Shown: positions 1 through 8,217 of the stretch, piece after piece
Layout: every line of letters begins with the position of its first letter
Position numbering within the stretch: position 1 is the first letter of the stretch
NCBI GenBank assembly: GCA_900769345.1
Contig: CAAGGJ010000011.1
Span: 1 to 15,305 of the forward strand
DNA length: 15,305 nt
Reading direction: 5' to 3'
DNA from: Bacteroidales bacterium
GTDB lineage: Bacteria > Bacteroidota > Bacteroidia > Bacteroidales > Muribaculaceae
The notes under the pieces: generated by a model
Told to the model about the DNA's origin: nothing
Database searches by the model: none
Seen by the model: the letters and a program-made list of their open reading frames with translations, nothing else
Translations under genes and position numbers: made by a program

Positions 1-103
1 CAGTCAAGCCCGCGGCAGCGACTCAAGATGCGCGTAGCGAATCTTGGGACCCCGATGCCCCGGCAGCAAAGCCATTCTCACCCCACCAAAGAAGCGAAAA
101 GCC
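1..103. other. Non-coding left edge with a hairpin
   Basis: No recognisable gene lies in these bases, downstream of the GH89 stop codon. The stretch looks richer in G and C than the intergenic regions elsewhere in the window. It contains an imperfect hairpin at 24-46: six paired bases (CAAGAT/ATCTTG), one G/A mismatch, then CGC/GCG closing a three-base loop. No T-run follows on either strand, so it is not a normal intrinsic terminator. A 23-codon frame on the minus strand (from about base 73 down to 2) is too short to call a gene. A dispersed repeat or REP-like unit is possible but cannot be tested inside this window. Confidence 0.35.
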
Positions 104-2965
104 TCACTCCACCAAAACCGCACACTCGAATCTCGTTCCATCAGCACACTCTATCACCGCGATGTGCTCACCAACGGCGGCATCACTTCTCACCCTCACC
201 GCCTCTACATTCGAAGCCGCACCATCAATAAATTCACCCCGCACCACAGCACACTTCAGCGCACCAAAATAGGGAATAAGACCGATTGTCGAACCAGCCT
301 GAGCAGTCAATCTCACCTTATGCGTCAAATCGTTATGAATATGGCGATATGCAAAATCAATGTCATTGCCACAATTTACCTTTATCAGATATTTATCAAA
401 CAACCGTTTAGCTAATTCCATAGTATTCCCCTCAGGCTCACGGTTGTAGCTATAACCGGCATCAGCCACACCGAGGCGTGTAACACTTTTGGCTGTATCG
501 CTTGGGCTGTGCTTCATGCCATGCGCCCAGTTCCATTCAAAGTAAAAATAGTTTGCCGCACGACAATCATTCTCAAAATAATGCTTCCAACGAGGCAAAT
601 ACACATCTCGCATCAGCCCTTGCCACGAACGGTAAGAATAGTCGTGCAATTCTCGGCTCTGCTTCACATCCCCCCAAGTGGAGATGAGCGTGCGAGCATT
701 ATTCATTTCATACCAGTCGGGCGTTGCCGACGTGGCACCCTTCACCTCGGCAGCGGCATCGCGTGCTTCTTGAGTCCATTTGCCCAAACGAAAATTGAGA
801 TTACTACCCTTCAAGGCATCTACATCGGCTATCAGCGACAAAAACGCATCGCGGCGCGACTTATACACCGCATCGCTGTTAAAATTCTCTCCGGCAGCCG
901 ATTTTGCTTCGTTTATGCCTTTCAGCAGATGGTAGGCATAGTCTGCCATCACTCCGCTACCAAATTCTACTATATCGTAGAGATAATTGCTTTCATGCAC
1001 CGAGCCGGCAGTGAGATTTAAGTCGTCGGCTATGCTCATCAACTTATATGTCGCCATTATCAACATCTGCTGACGCTCATTGGTGTAGGTTGCACCGGCG
1101 TGATTGATGGTAACACCCCATGTGCTTGCAGCATTGGCATCAAGATTGGGACGAGCAGCCCACACATCCTCCACCGGACCCTGTATTCCGTCGGCGCCAT
1201 AGTTCAACACACCCTCTCGAAGCAGTTGCCAAGCCTCTTGTGCCTCGGCATTGACTTTGCCATAGCGAGCAGTGACATAATTTGCCATCCACGCCTCGAG
1301 GTCGGGTTTCGAGCCATTCATCCACGGCAAAGAGTAAATAAGGTCGTAGGCCACAGGGGTTTGCTCTATCGCCTCGGGGGCGGCACCTATGCCTTTAATG
1401 GTAGAATATTTGCTCTTGTAATGGAAATAATTATTGGTCAGATTGTTCAGACGCCCCATCACGCCTGAGCGACCACCGAAATTGGGTATGGCACAGAACA
1501 CAGCATGCTGTGGTGCATAACCACGATAATAGTCGAATGATGGTCGCCCATCGGAAAAGAGGTCGAGCACCACAAGTTTGCCCATCGGCACTGCTTCGAG
1601 CGACTTGCCTTGATTGTGCGTCCACTGCCATTGCATTATCACCCATTGCGAATTGGCCTTGGCTTTAGCCATAGCATCATAAACCGCCCGATAAGCCTCT
1701 GTGTAGCTATATCCCTCCACTGCACCACCTTCGTGAAATGGATCCATGCTATAGTATCTACTCTCGCCCATTACCGACCGCAGCGAAGCATAGTAGTCGG
1801 CTGCTATGTCGGCAAATCGGGCATCGGTGGGATACACGATATATGGTCGCACATAGTCGCACCATGTGCCGCCGTTATCGAAGGTGTGCACTCCTGTCTT
1901 GGCAGTAAAATCATGGGGCACCATTCCCGAAAAGCCCGGCAAAACGGGCTGCATGCCCAGTTCGCGCTCACGATTAAGAATATCCTTGGCAAGTAGCTCC
2001 TGCCGCTCGTACCAAGCATCGTCCTGCACGCCGCCCCAACCGTCGACAGAGGTTCCACCCCAGCCTTCCAGATTGTTCATTCCCCACCAAGCAGTGAATG
2101 CCGGACCTGCCACAAATGCCTTGGCTTCAGCATCGCTGTAGCCATATTTTCGCACACCGTTTTGCTCCATAGTGAGAAATCTACGCCACACTTCTTCCAG
2201 TCCCACTATTTGCAGAGGCATATTTATGCCGTGTAGTGCCATCCAGTCGATTTCTTGCTGCCAGCGCTTCCATGTCCAGGTGGTCATGCTGTAGCCGAAG
2301 GTGCAATAATTGAGGTAATAACGATATTGCGCATCGCAGATGTGCTCCTCGCTACGCTCGGGCAGTGGCAATTTACCGAGGTCGGCGTATGCTTCACCCT
2401 CTGCTTTCTCATTGAGGCTATTCCACGAAATGTTGATATGCGCCACATTATTAAGATACCATCCTATGCCTGCCGTTATGGCACTCACAGTGTTGCCTTT
2501 TATCTCTATCTTACCCAACCTACTGCCTATAACGAAACATTCGTGCTTCGAACTGAGTGCCTTATTGAGCACAAAGCGAAATTGTCGTGCCGCAGCCTTG
2601 CCGCCTATGCGATTCATCAGCGACACCACCGGTGCGGGATTAATGGTTTCTGCTCCTTTCTCATATTTTATGGTAATGATATGCGTGTCGTCATCTACTT
2701 GCACGAGCCAATAATAACCGGCTATCTCGCTCGCATCGAAAAGATCGGCATCAAATTCGTCCTCCACGAATTTTTGCCGTTCGGCAAGTGCTGCTCCATT
2801 GTATGTCACGCTCACCTTGCTTCCCTTTGGGGCATCGATGCTTAGAGTATAACTTGCTGCACGCTCTGCCTGTTCTCCTATCGAGGCTGCCGCCACCGTT
2901 TGTATTTTCGCCAAGCCCATAAGCTGGCTTAGCATCATAATGGTAAGAATAATAGTCTTTTTCAC
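104..2965 (-). CDS. Exported alpha-N-acetylglucosaminidase, GH89 (NAGLU-like)
   Basis: A 953-residue enzyme predicted to remove terminal alpha-linked N-acetylglucosamine from host glycans such as heparan sulfate or alpha-GlcNAc-capped mucin O-glycans. It starts at a GTG (2963-2965). This start gives a normal signal peptide (MKK, then a hydrophobic run ending near AAAS, residue about 28), while the next ATG codons would cut into it. The family order is visible: a small N-terminal alpha/beta domain, a TIM barrel from roughly residue 190 to 540, then a mostly helical domain to about 830. Candidate catalytic glutamates are E412 in DPFHEGG and E531 in AAPEAIEQ, matching the acid/base and nucleophile regions of human NAGLU; PNFGGRSG is also typical. 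The last ~95 residues look beta-rich and exceed the usual core. It is divergent from cstA and has no SusC/SusD partner here. Family call is secure; substrate is inferred. Confidence 0.93.
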   Translation of the reverse strand: MKKTIILTIMMLSQLMGLAKIQTVAAASIGEQAERAASYTLSIDAPKGSKVSVTYNGAALAERQKFVEDEFDADLFDASEIAGYYWLVQVDDDTHIITIKYEKGAETINPAPVVSLMNRIGGKAAARQFRFVLNKALSSKHECFVIGSRLGKIEIKGNTVSAITAGIGWYLNNVAHINISWNSLNEKAEGEAYADLGKLPLPERSEEHICDAQYRYYLNYCTFGYSMTTWTWKRWQQEIDWMALHGINMPLQIVGLEEVWRRFLTMEQNGVRKYGYSDAEAKAFVAGPAFTAWWGMNNLEGWGGTSVDGWGGVQDDAWYERQELLAKDILNRERELGMQPVLPGFSGMVPHDFTAKTGVHTFDNGGTWCDYVRPYIVYPTDARFADIAADYYASLRSVMGESRYYSMDPFHEGGAVEGYSYTEAYRAVYDAMAKAKANSQWVIMQWQWTHNQGKSLEAVPMGKLVVLDLFSDGRPSFDYYRGYAPQHAVFCAIPNFGGRSGVMGRLNNLTNNYFHYKSKYSTIKGIGAAPEAIEQTPVAYDLIYSLPWMNGSKPDLEAWMANYVTARYGKVNAEAQEAWQLLREGVLNYGADGIQGPVEDVWAARPNLDANAASTWGVTINHAGATYTNERQQMLIMATYKLMSIADDLNLTAGSVHESNYLYDIVEFGSGVMADYAYHLLKGINEAKSAAGENFNSDAVYKSRRDAFLSLIADVDALKGSNLNFRLGKWTQEARDAAAEVKGATSATPDWYEMNNARTLISTWGDVKQSRELHDYSYRSWQGLMRDVYLPRWKHYFENDCRAANYFYFEWNWAHGMKHSPSDTAKSVTRLGVADAGYSYNREPEGNTMELAKRLFDKYLIKVNCGNDIDFAYRHIHNDLTHKVRLTAQAGSTIGLIPYFGALKCAVVRGEFIDGAASNVEAVRVRSDAAVGEHIAVIECADGTRFECAVLVE

Positions 2966-3028
2966 AATTTTCTCGGGTTTAGATTTTACGTATCACTTTA
3001 TAACGTCGATTCCATACTGATTCACTCA

Positions 3029-3036
3029 CAAATTTA
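3029..3036 (-). promoter_or_regulatory. -7 box for the GH89 gene
   Basis: The minus strand reads TAAATTTG, a perfect match to the Bacteroidota -7 consensus TAnnTTTG, about 64 bases before the GTG start. I see no convincing TTTG -33 box at the usual distance, so the call rests on the -7 element and its position. Confidence 0.5.
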
Positions 3037-3185
3037 AACATATTTTCATAAAATCGGAGGCATTTGAGTCTTCATTTTGCTCCGCAATGGGTTTATTATC
3101 GGTATATCGCCTCTTTCCATTACCAAAAACTTACAAAATCAAAGCGAAACAGACCAAATAATGTTCATTTTCGCACAATTATATT

Positions 3186-3193
3186 TATCTTTG
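3186..3193 (+). promoter_or_regulatory. -7 box for cstA
   Basis: TATCTTTG matches the TAnnTTTG consensus perfectly and lies 41 bases before the ATG at 3235. The -33 element is weak (TGTT near 3162, about 20 bases away). Its position implies transcription starting near 3200, which argues against any upstream translation start for cstA. Confidence 0.5.
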
Positions 3194-3234
3194 CAACAAT
3201 TTTTACAAGAACCAACAATCGTCTTATAACTAAT

Positions 3235-4749
3235 ATGATAACTTTTCTAACATCCGCACTACTTTTGGTGGTGGGATACTTGATTTACGGCGCTTTTGTA
3301 GAGAAAGTATTCGGCGCCGACCCCAATCGCCCTACGCCTTGCCGCACACAAGCCGATGGCGTGGACTACATCGAAATGCCCACTTGGCGCATCTATCTCA
3401 TCCAATTTCTGAACATTGCCGGCACCGGACCTATTTTCGGCGCTATTCAGGGCGTACTCTTCGGCCCCTCGGCTTACATATGGATTATTATGGGCTGCAT
3501 ATTCGGCGGCGCCGTTCACGACTACCTCTCGGGTATGATTAGTCTGCGCAACAATGGCGCTTCTCTGCCTGAGATTATTGGCAATGAATTGGGCTCTACC
3601 GCCCGATTCGTGATGCGCTTCATCACAATAGTGCTTTTGGTTCTCGTGGGAACTACTTTCACTTTAGCTCCTGCCGGATTGCTCGCCAACCTCACCGGCG
3701 GAAGCGAACTCTTAAGCAACACCACCACTTGGATTGTAATCATTCTTCTCTATTACATAATGGCCACTTTGTTGCCTATCAACAAACTGATAGGTAAGGT
3801 ATATCCTATCTTCGGGCTCGCATTGATGATTATGGCTGTTGCCTTGTTCTGGGGTATTTTCACCCAGCCGGGCGGTATGCCTGAAATCAATGAGGCATTT
3901 ACCAATCACAACCCCAATCAGTCGCTACCTATCCTGCCCGGATTGTGCATCACCATCGCTTGCGGTGCTGTGAGCGGCTTCCACGCCACTCAGAGTCCTA
4001 TGATGGCTCGTTGCCTCAAGAACGAACGCCACGGCCGTCCGGTGTTCTTCGGCGCTATGATTACCGAAGGTCTTATTGCTCTCATTTGGGCTGCTGCTGC
4101 CATAAAGTTTGCCGATTCGTTCGACATCTCCAAGATTACATTCGCTCCCGATTTCACAACCGACGTTTCCACCCCTTATGGCCGACTCTGGGCTGTAATG
4201 ACCAATGGCGGCAACTCGGGTCCTAACCCTGCTATCATCGTCAACGCCATTTGCAATTCTTGGCTCGGATCTTTTGGCGCCATTTTGGTTATTCTCGGTG
4301 TGGTAGCTGCACCCATCACCACCGGCGACACTGCTTTCCGCAGCGCACGTCTCATCTCTGCCGATATGGCTAACTTCAAGCAAAACAAGATTTGGCGTCG
4401 CATTGTTATCAGCCTTCCGCTTTTTGCAGTTAGTGCCGTGCTTATGTGCATCAATTTCGATGTGCTTTGGAGATATTTCTTCTGGTTCAACCAGGACTTG
4501 GCTGTTTTCACATTATTCGCCGTATCGGTGTGGCTCGCCAAGCGCCGCAAAAACGACCTTATCGCATTCATTCCGGCTCTCTGGATGACTTGGGTGTGCG
4601 TCACCTATATATTCTTGGCTCGCGAAGGCTTCGGTCTTGCACCTGCCATAGCCAACACTATCGGCATCGCCACAGTGGCGCTAATTGCAGCTTGGTATTT
4701 GATTAAGCGCCCGGCTCTTCGCGCTCAAGCCGACCTCATTAAGGATTGA
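3235..4749 (+). CDS. cstA: CstA-family carbon starvation / peptide-type transporter
   Basis: A 504-residue polytopic inner-membrane protein of the CstA family, whose characterised members take up peptides or pyruvate when carbon is scarce. The sequence is an almost continuous series of hydrophobic segments, roughly a dozen or more. Family signatures occur near the N-terminus: the LNIAGTGPIFGAIQG segment, then GGAVHDYLSGM and a conserved RNNGASLPEIIG loop. The middle has SGFHATQSPMMARC, and later APITTGDTAFRSAR. The open frame extends upstream to 3064, but those extra 57 residues are unlike the family and include the promoter, so the ATG at 3235 is preferred. It is shorter than E. coli CstA (about 700 residues), as is common in this phylum. 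It is divergent from the GH89 gene and followed by a strong terminator, so probably monocistronic. The substrate cannot be read from sequence. Confidence 0.93.
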   Translation: MITFLTSALLLVVGYLIYGAFVEKVFGADPNRPTPCRTQADGVDYIEMPTWRIYLIQFLNIAGTGPIFGAIQGVLFGPSAYIWIIMGCIFGGAVHDYLSGMISLRNNGASLPEIIGNELGSTARFVMRFITIVLLVLVGTTFTLAPAGLLANLTGGSELLSNTTTWIVIILLYYIMATLLPINKLIGKVYPIFGLALMIMAVALFWGIFTQPGGMPEINEAFTNHNPNQSLPILPGLCITIACGAVSGFHATQSPMMARCLKNERHGRPVFFGAMITEGLIALIWAAAAIKFADSFDISKITFAPDFTTDVSTPYGRLWAVMTNGGNSGPNPAIIVNAICNSWLGSFGAILVILGVVAAPITTGDTAFRSARLISADMANFKQNKIWRRIVISLPLFAVSAVLMCINFDVLWRYFFWFNQDLAVFTLFAVSVWLAKRRKNDLIAFIPALWMTWVCVTYIFLAREGFGLAPAIANTIGIATVALIAAWYLIKRPALRAQADLIKD

Positions 4750-4780
4750 CAATATTTGTTTTTCTCTCAATAGTTTTTTT

Positions 4781-4817
4781 ATAAGGCGAAATCTCAGCGA
4801 TTTTGCCTTATTTTTTG
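4781..4817 (+). terminator. Intrinsic terminator after cstA
   Basis: A 13-base-pair stem (4781-4793 with 4799-4811, one G-U pair) encloses a five-base loop and runs straight into six T residues. It sits about 30 bases after the cstA stop codon. Confidence 0.88.
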
Positions 4818-4846
4818 TGTCAACTGACGTTTTTTCGCTAAATTCG
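4814..4846 (+). promoter_or_regulatory. Likely promoter of the lactonase gene
   Basis: TTTG at 4814-4817 and TAAATTCG at 4839-4846 (one mismatch to TAnnTTTG) are 21 bases apart, about the spacing of Bacteroidota promoters, and end 21 bases before the ATG. The -33 element overlaps the T-run of the cstA terminator, so the two units are packed back to back. Confidence 0.45.
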
Positions 4847-4867
4847 CATATCTAACAATCCCAAATT

Positions 4868-5971
4868 ATGAAAATGTCTATCAAATATGCTCCAATAGCT
4901 GCTCTTGCGGCACTTGCTTCGTGCACAGGTGCCTCCGACAGCGATGTTATAACCATGCTCGTGGGCACTTACACCTACGACACCAGTCACGGCATCTATT
5001 CTTTCGCCTTCGACCAAGAAAACGGATCTTTTCAGCAGCTCGATTCTGCACAAATAGCCAATCCGTCGTATCTGTGCATCTCTCCCGATGCTCGTCACGC
5101 CTACAGCGTCACCGAATCGGGCGAAAACAGTTCGGTGAGCGCTTTCGACTTCGATGCGGCTACCGGAAGCCTCAAACTCATCAACACTGTTTCAGCCGAT
5201 GCCGACCCGTGTCACATCGCTTTGCTACCCGGCAATCGTCTTTGCATCGCCAATTACTCGGGCGGCACTGTAGGCATATATAATATTGCCGACGACGGAT
5301 CGATTGCCGACGACTACCGCAACTATGCATTTAATGCCCCGGCAGGACCTGACACCATTCGCCAAAAGTGCGCTCACATCCACTTCTCGCTGCCTTCGCC
5401 CGACGGCAAGATGTTGCTCGTCAACGACCTCGGCACCGACCGCATTCATCGCCTCGACATTAGCGGCGACAGCGTGAAGATTTTGGACGATGTGCCCGTT
5501 GCTCCGGGTTATGGTCCTCGCCACAGCGCATTTTCGCCCGATGGCAAAATGCTTTATCTCTTGAACGAACTCAGCGGTCACATCTGCAGTTTCCGATACG
5601 ATGCAGGCAACCTTTCGCTCTGCGAAGACATTTTCGCCGACGAAGCCAATGGTCGCGGCAGTGCCGACATCACGATTAGCCCCGACGGTCGATTCCTATA
5701 CGCTTCGCATCGATTGATCAACGACGGCATTTCTATCTTTGCCATCGATGCCAACGATGGTTCGCTCTCAAGAGTGGGTTATTACAACACCGGCATACAT
5801 CCTCGCAACTTCATCATCACTCCCAACGGCAAATACATGCTCGTTGCCTGCCGCGACAACAATAATATAGAAATTCTGACTCGCGATACCAACACCGGCG
5901 CTCTTTCTGCCACCGGCAAAACTATCGGCGTGCCTCGCCCTGTATGCATCAAATTCGCTCCTAAACAATAA
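4868..5971 (+). CDS. Lactonase-family (Pgl-type) seven-bladed beta-propeller lipoprotein
   Basis: A 367-residue protein of the 6-phosphogluconolactonase/YbhE-type beta-propeller family. The repeating blade pattern is easy to see: LVGTYTY near the start, GIYSFAFD, NPSYLCISPDARHAYSVTE, ANYSGGTVGIYN, GPRHSAFSPDGKMLYLLNE, ITISPDGRFLYASHR, HPRNFIITPNGKYMLVA. The N-terminus is a lipoprotein signal with lipobox LASC, the lipidated cysteine being C19, so the product should be anchored outside the inner membrane. That location does not fit the cytosolic pentose-phosphate step catalysed by E. coli Pgl, so the substrate may be another lactone or the fold may serve a different role. It appears to be a single-gene unit between two terminators. 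The fold is certain; the reaction is not. Confidence 0.88.
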   Translation: MKMSIKYAPIAALAALASCTGASDSDVITMLVGTYTYDTSHGIYSFAFDQENGSFQQLDSAQIANPSYLCISPDARHAYSVTESGENSSVSAFDFDAATGSLKLINTVSADADPCHIALLPGNRLCIANYSGGTVGIYNIADDGSIADDYRNYAFNAPAGPDTIRQKCAHIHFSLPSPDGKMLLVNDLGTDRIHRLDISGDSVKILDDVPVAPGYGPRHSAFSPDGKMLYLLNELSGHICSFRYDAGNLSLCEDIFADEANGRGSADITISPDGRFLYASHRLINDGISIFAIDANDGSLSRVGYYNTGIHPRNFIITPNGKYMLVACRDNNNIEILTRDTNTGALSATGKTIGVPRPVCIKFAPKQ

Positions 5972-5998
5972 ACTGAATATCGTAAAACCAAAACAATT

Positions 5999-6050
5999 CA
6001 GGAGGTAAGTTCATCATACTCGATTGGCTTACCTCCTGTTATTTTTTTTA
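5999..6050 (+). terminator. Intrinsic terminator after the lactonase gene
   Basis: A perfect 11-base-pair inverted repeat (5999-6009 with 6028-6038) encloses an 18-base loop and is followed by TTA and eight T residues. It lies between two convergent genes. On the minus strand the stem is followed only by a poor T-run, so it mainly serves the plus strand but may also slow transcripts from the GH28-like gene. Confidence 0.88.
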
Positions 6051-6067
6051 TATTCTCGCAGCAATGA

Positions 6068-7222
6068 TTATTCGCCTTGCGAGATGCTCATATTCTTGAT
6101 GCAGATATTATCCCACATACGCACACAATCCTGGCGATTGAGTGGCGTGGTGTTATAGCTGATATGTGTTGCCACCAAGTTTTCGATAGTCAATCCCGAG
6201 CAAGTGTTGTTTTCACCCATGCTGTAAACCACCGCACTCAGCAAATTATCGATGGTCACATCGTGGATATACACATTTTCGGTATGTCCGGGTGCATCGC
6301 CCCAAGCGCCGGGCTCGAGCACTATGCCATAGATGGTGCCGGTGCGCTTCTCTGCTCCGCTGGTGCGATGCGGATACATGCCGGGGCCATAGATATGGCA
6401 ATTTGCTATCTCCAAATTCTCGCTCGGCTCTATCATTCTTATGCCGTTGCACGACGAGTTGAGTCGGCAATTATCTATCTTCATTCCTTTCCAATATCCA
6501 CCTGCTATGGCATCGTCGCCTGTCTTGATGTCGCAATTCTTTATCACTACATTCTCGCAGCCTCTGATATGAACACCGTCCCAACCTTCTTCAATGGCCA
6601 GGCCATCGATTTCCGAGTCTACGAGTTCGTAACCGAGCACGGCATAGTTCGACGAGCAATGTATGTGCAATCCTTCGATTTTCACATTCTTACTTTCGGC
6701 AATGATTATGGTGTGCGGACCGCGCATCGACTCCTCGCCGAGCGAATCCACCACATGGCGACCGTTGATTGTGCCTTTGCCACATATTGTCGCATTTTCC
6801 ACACCCACTCCAAGTATCAGCGCCTTGGTCCAACGCTCGTCCGATGCCAAATTGGCATTGCGAGTGCCTTCGCCGGTGTCGTAGCGCGACATATCGCGAG
6901 TAGGCTCATAGTTATCGTAGTCGTCAAGATTGCGACTGCCCATCAACTCTGCGCCTTCGTCGAGCATCAGCGTTACATTGCTCTTGAGGTGTATGGTGCC
7001 CGTCATATATTGCCCGGCGGGTATCTTCACCACTGCGCCTTCGGGGGCTTCGGCTATCGCTTTATTTATGGCTTCTGCATTGTTGGTAACAGTGTCGCTT
7101 TGAGCACCATATGCACTTATCTCTATCACCTGCGCTTCGGCGTTATCAGAAGTGTTGCTGCAACTGCTGCTTCCCATCATTGCCACCATCACGGCAAGAA
7201 TCAATATCGATGATTTTTTCAT
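6068..7222 (-). CDS. GH28-like right-handed beta-helix lipoprotein (polygalacturonase family, divergent)
   Basis: A 384-residue exported protein that resembles glycoside hydrolase family 28, whose members cleave galacturonides and related sugars. The start gives a lipoprotein-like signal with C21 after SSS. An N-terminal pectate-lyase-like region follows (AYGAQSD...AINKAIAEAP...IPAGQYMTGTIHLKSNVTLML), then parallel beta-helix repeats. WDGVHI (D215) and TGDD (D236, D237) line up with the NTD and DD motifs that carry the three catalytic aspartates. Where GH28 enzymes have GHG and RIK, this protein reads SSCNGIRM: the histidine is replaced by asparagine and only the arginine remains. It may act on an unusual substrate or use the beta-helix differently. 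It follows rluA by 35 bases, without an obvious promoter between them. Family assignment is fairly good, activity uncertain. Confidence 0.8.
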   Translation of the reverse strand: MKKSSILILAVMVAMMGSSSCSNTSDNAEAQVIEISAYGAQSDTVTNNAEAINKAIAEAPEGAVVKIPAGQYMTGTIHLKSNVTLMLDEGAELMGSRNLDDYDNYEPTRDMSRYDTGEGTRNANLASDERWTKALILGVGVENATICGKGTINGRHVVDSLGEESMRGPHTIIIAESKNVKIEGLHIHCSSNYAVLGYELVDSEIDGLAIEEGWDGVHIRGCENVVIKNCDIKTGDDAIAGGYWKGMKIDNCRLNSSCNGIRMIEPSENLEIANCHIYGPGMYPHRTSGAEKRTGTIYGIVLEPGAWGDAPGHTENVYIHDVTIDNLLSAVVYSMGENNTCSGLTIENLVATHISYNTTPLNRQDCVRMWDNICIKNMSISQGE

Positions 7223-7257
7223 GTCTCTATTTTTTTGTATGATTTAAGATTTTATAT

Positions 7258-8187
7258 TTATTTTTCCTTGAAAAACGAGTTGAAATAAGCCGGGAATGGC
7301 GTCTCGAAGTACAATTCCTCTCCGGTGCGCGGCTGATGAAATGCCAGGCGAAAAGCATGCAGACACATACGCTTGGCACCTTCCATTTGCGCTCCATATT
7401 TATAGTCGCCCACTATGGGGTGATGTATCACCGACATATGCACCCTAATCTGGTTCTTACGACCGGTGTGCAGATGCAGCTCCACTTGCGACAGCCCGTT
7501 CTGCTTCTTGAGCAGTCGCCAATCGGTCCATGCCCATTTGCCTCCGTTATTGGTGCGGCTGCTTATTATCTTCATGCTGTCGGTGTCCTTGAGCCAACTC
7601 TTCACATGACCTTCGTCTTGCTCCATTTCGCCCTCTACCACTGCCACATAGCGGCGGTCGATGATAGTCTTTTTCCAATCGGCGGTAAGCATCTGCTGCA
7701 CTTCCACGCTCTTGGCATACATCATCAACCCGGTGGTGCGGGCGTCGAGGCGATGCACCACATGTGCTGTGCAGCGCTGGCGTGTCTCCACAAAGTAGCG
7801 ATCGAGAAGGTCTTTCATATTCAGACTGTTGCGTCCCACACCCATCGAGAGCACCTCATCGGCCTTATTCACCACTATCACATCGTCATCTTCATACACC
7901 ACATCGAAGAATGGGGTGTAATCAAACCTCGCACGCGACCCTCCCGGATGCTTGCTTATCTCCACTATCATGTCGGGCTGCACCTTGAAGTCGAAGTGGG
8001 TCACCACTTCGTGCTCCACAAGCACACCGCCTCCGCTGAGTATCGATTTCGCCTTCGAGCGGCTTATGCCGTCAAGTTTCTTCATCACAAAGTCGAGCAG
8101 TCCCATTTCTTCGCGCGCCACAAACTGGGTGTACTTTGTATCCACGCGCTTCACTCCGCCCACTGCTTTGTTTTTAGGATGTCGCAT
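7258..8187 (-). CDS. RluA-family pseudouridine synthase with S4-like domain
   Basis: A 309-residue cytosolic enzyme predicted to isomerise specific uridines in ribosomal or transfer RNA to pseudouridine. An S4-like RNA-binding segment occupies about residues 28-80 (LLDFVMKKLDGISRSKAKSIL...GGGVLVEH). The catalytic domain follows, with VVNKADEVLSMG and the signature VHRLDARTTGLMMYAKS, in which D148 is the expected catalytic aspartate. Later family motifs are also present (LHTGRKNQIRVHM, HHPIVGDYKYG, LHAFRLAFHQP). The ATG at 8187 sits 30 bases after the stop of the outer-membrane protein gene, so the two are probably co-transcribed. A slightly later start before the S4 segment is possible. The exact target uridine (RluA, C or D type) cannot be decided. 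Confidence 0.92.
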   Translation of the reverse strand: MRHPKNKAVGGVKRVDTKYTQFVAREEMGLLDFVMKKLDGISRSKAKSILSGGGVLVEHEVVTHFDFKVQPDMIVEISKHPGGSRARFDYTPFFDVVYEDDDVIVVNKADEVLSMGVGRNSLNMKDLLDRYFVETRQRCTAHVVHRLDARTTGLMMYAKSVEVQQMLTADWKKTIIDRRYVAVVEGEMEQDEGHVKSWLKDTDSMKIISSRTNNGGKWAWTDWRLLKKQNGLSQVELHLHTGRKNQIRVHMSVIHHPIVGDYKYGAQMEGAKRMCLHAFRLAFHQPRTGEELYFETPFPAYFNSFFKEK

Positions 8188-8217
8188 ACGCTTATCTGAT
8201 TTTTGTAATTCCTGATT

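Noticed and set aside
3064..3234. Upstream extension of the cstA reading frame by 57 codons
   Set aside because: The added residues are unlike the CstA N-terminus and the best promoter -7 box (3186-3193) lies inside them, so translation should start at 3235.
6077..7213. Long open frame on the plus strand opposite the GH28-like gene (378 codons)
   Set aside because: Its product matches no family and is rich in His, Ile and Ala in a way expected from antisense reading; the opposite strand has a clear signal and motifs.
104..7222. A polysaccharide-utilisation locus built on the GH89 and GH28-like genes
   Set aside because: No SusC/SusD pair, no hybrid two-component or ECF regulator is present, and the two genes are separated by transporter and lactonase units with their own terminators.
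7336..8199. Open frame on the plus strand opposite the pseudouridine synthase
   Set aside because: The histidine-rich product has no family features, while the minus strand has the full RluA signature.
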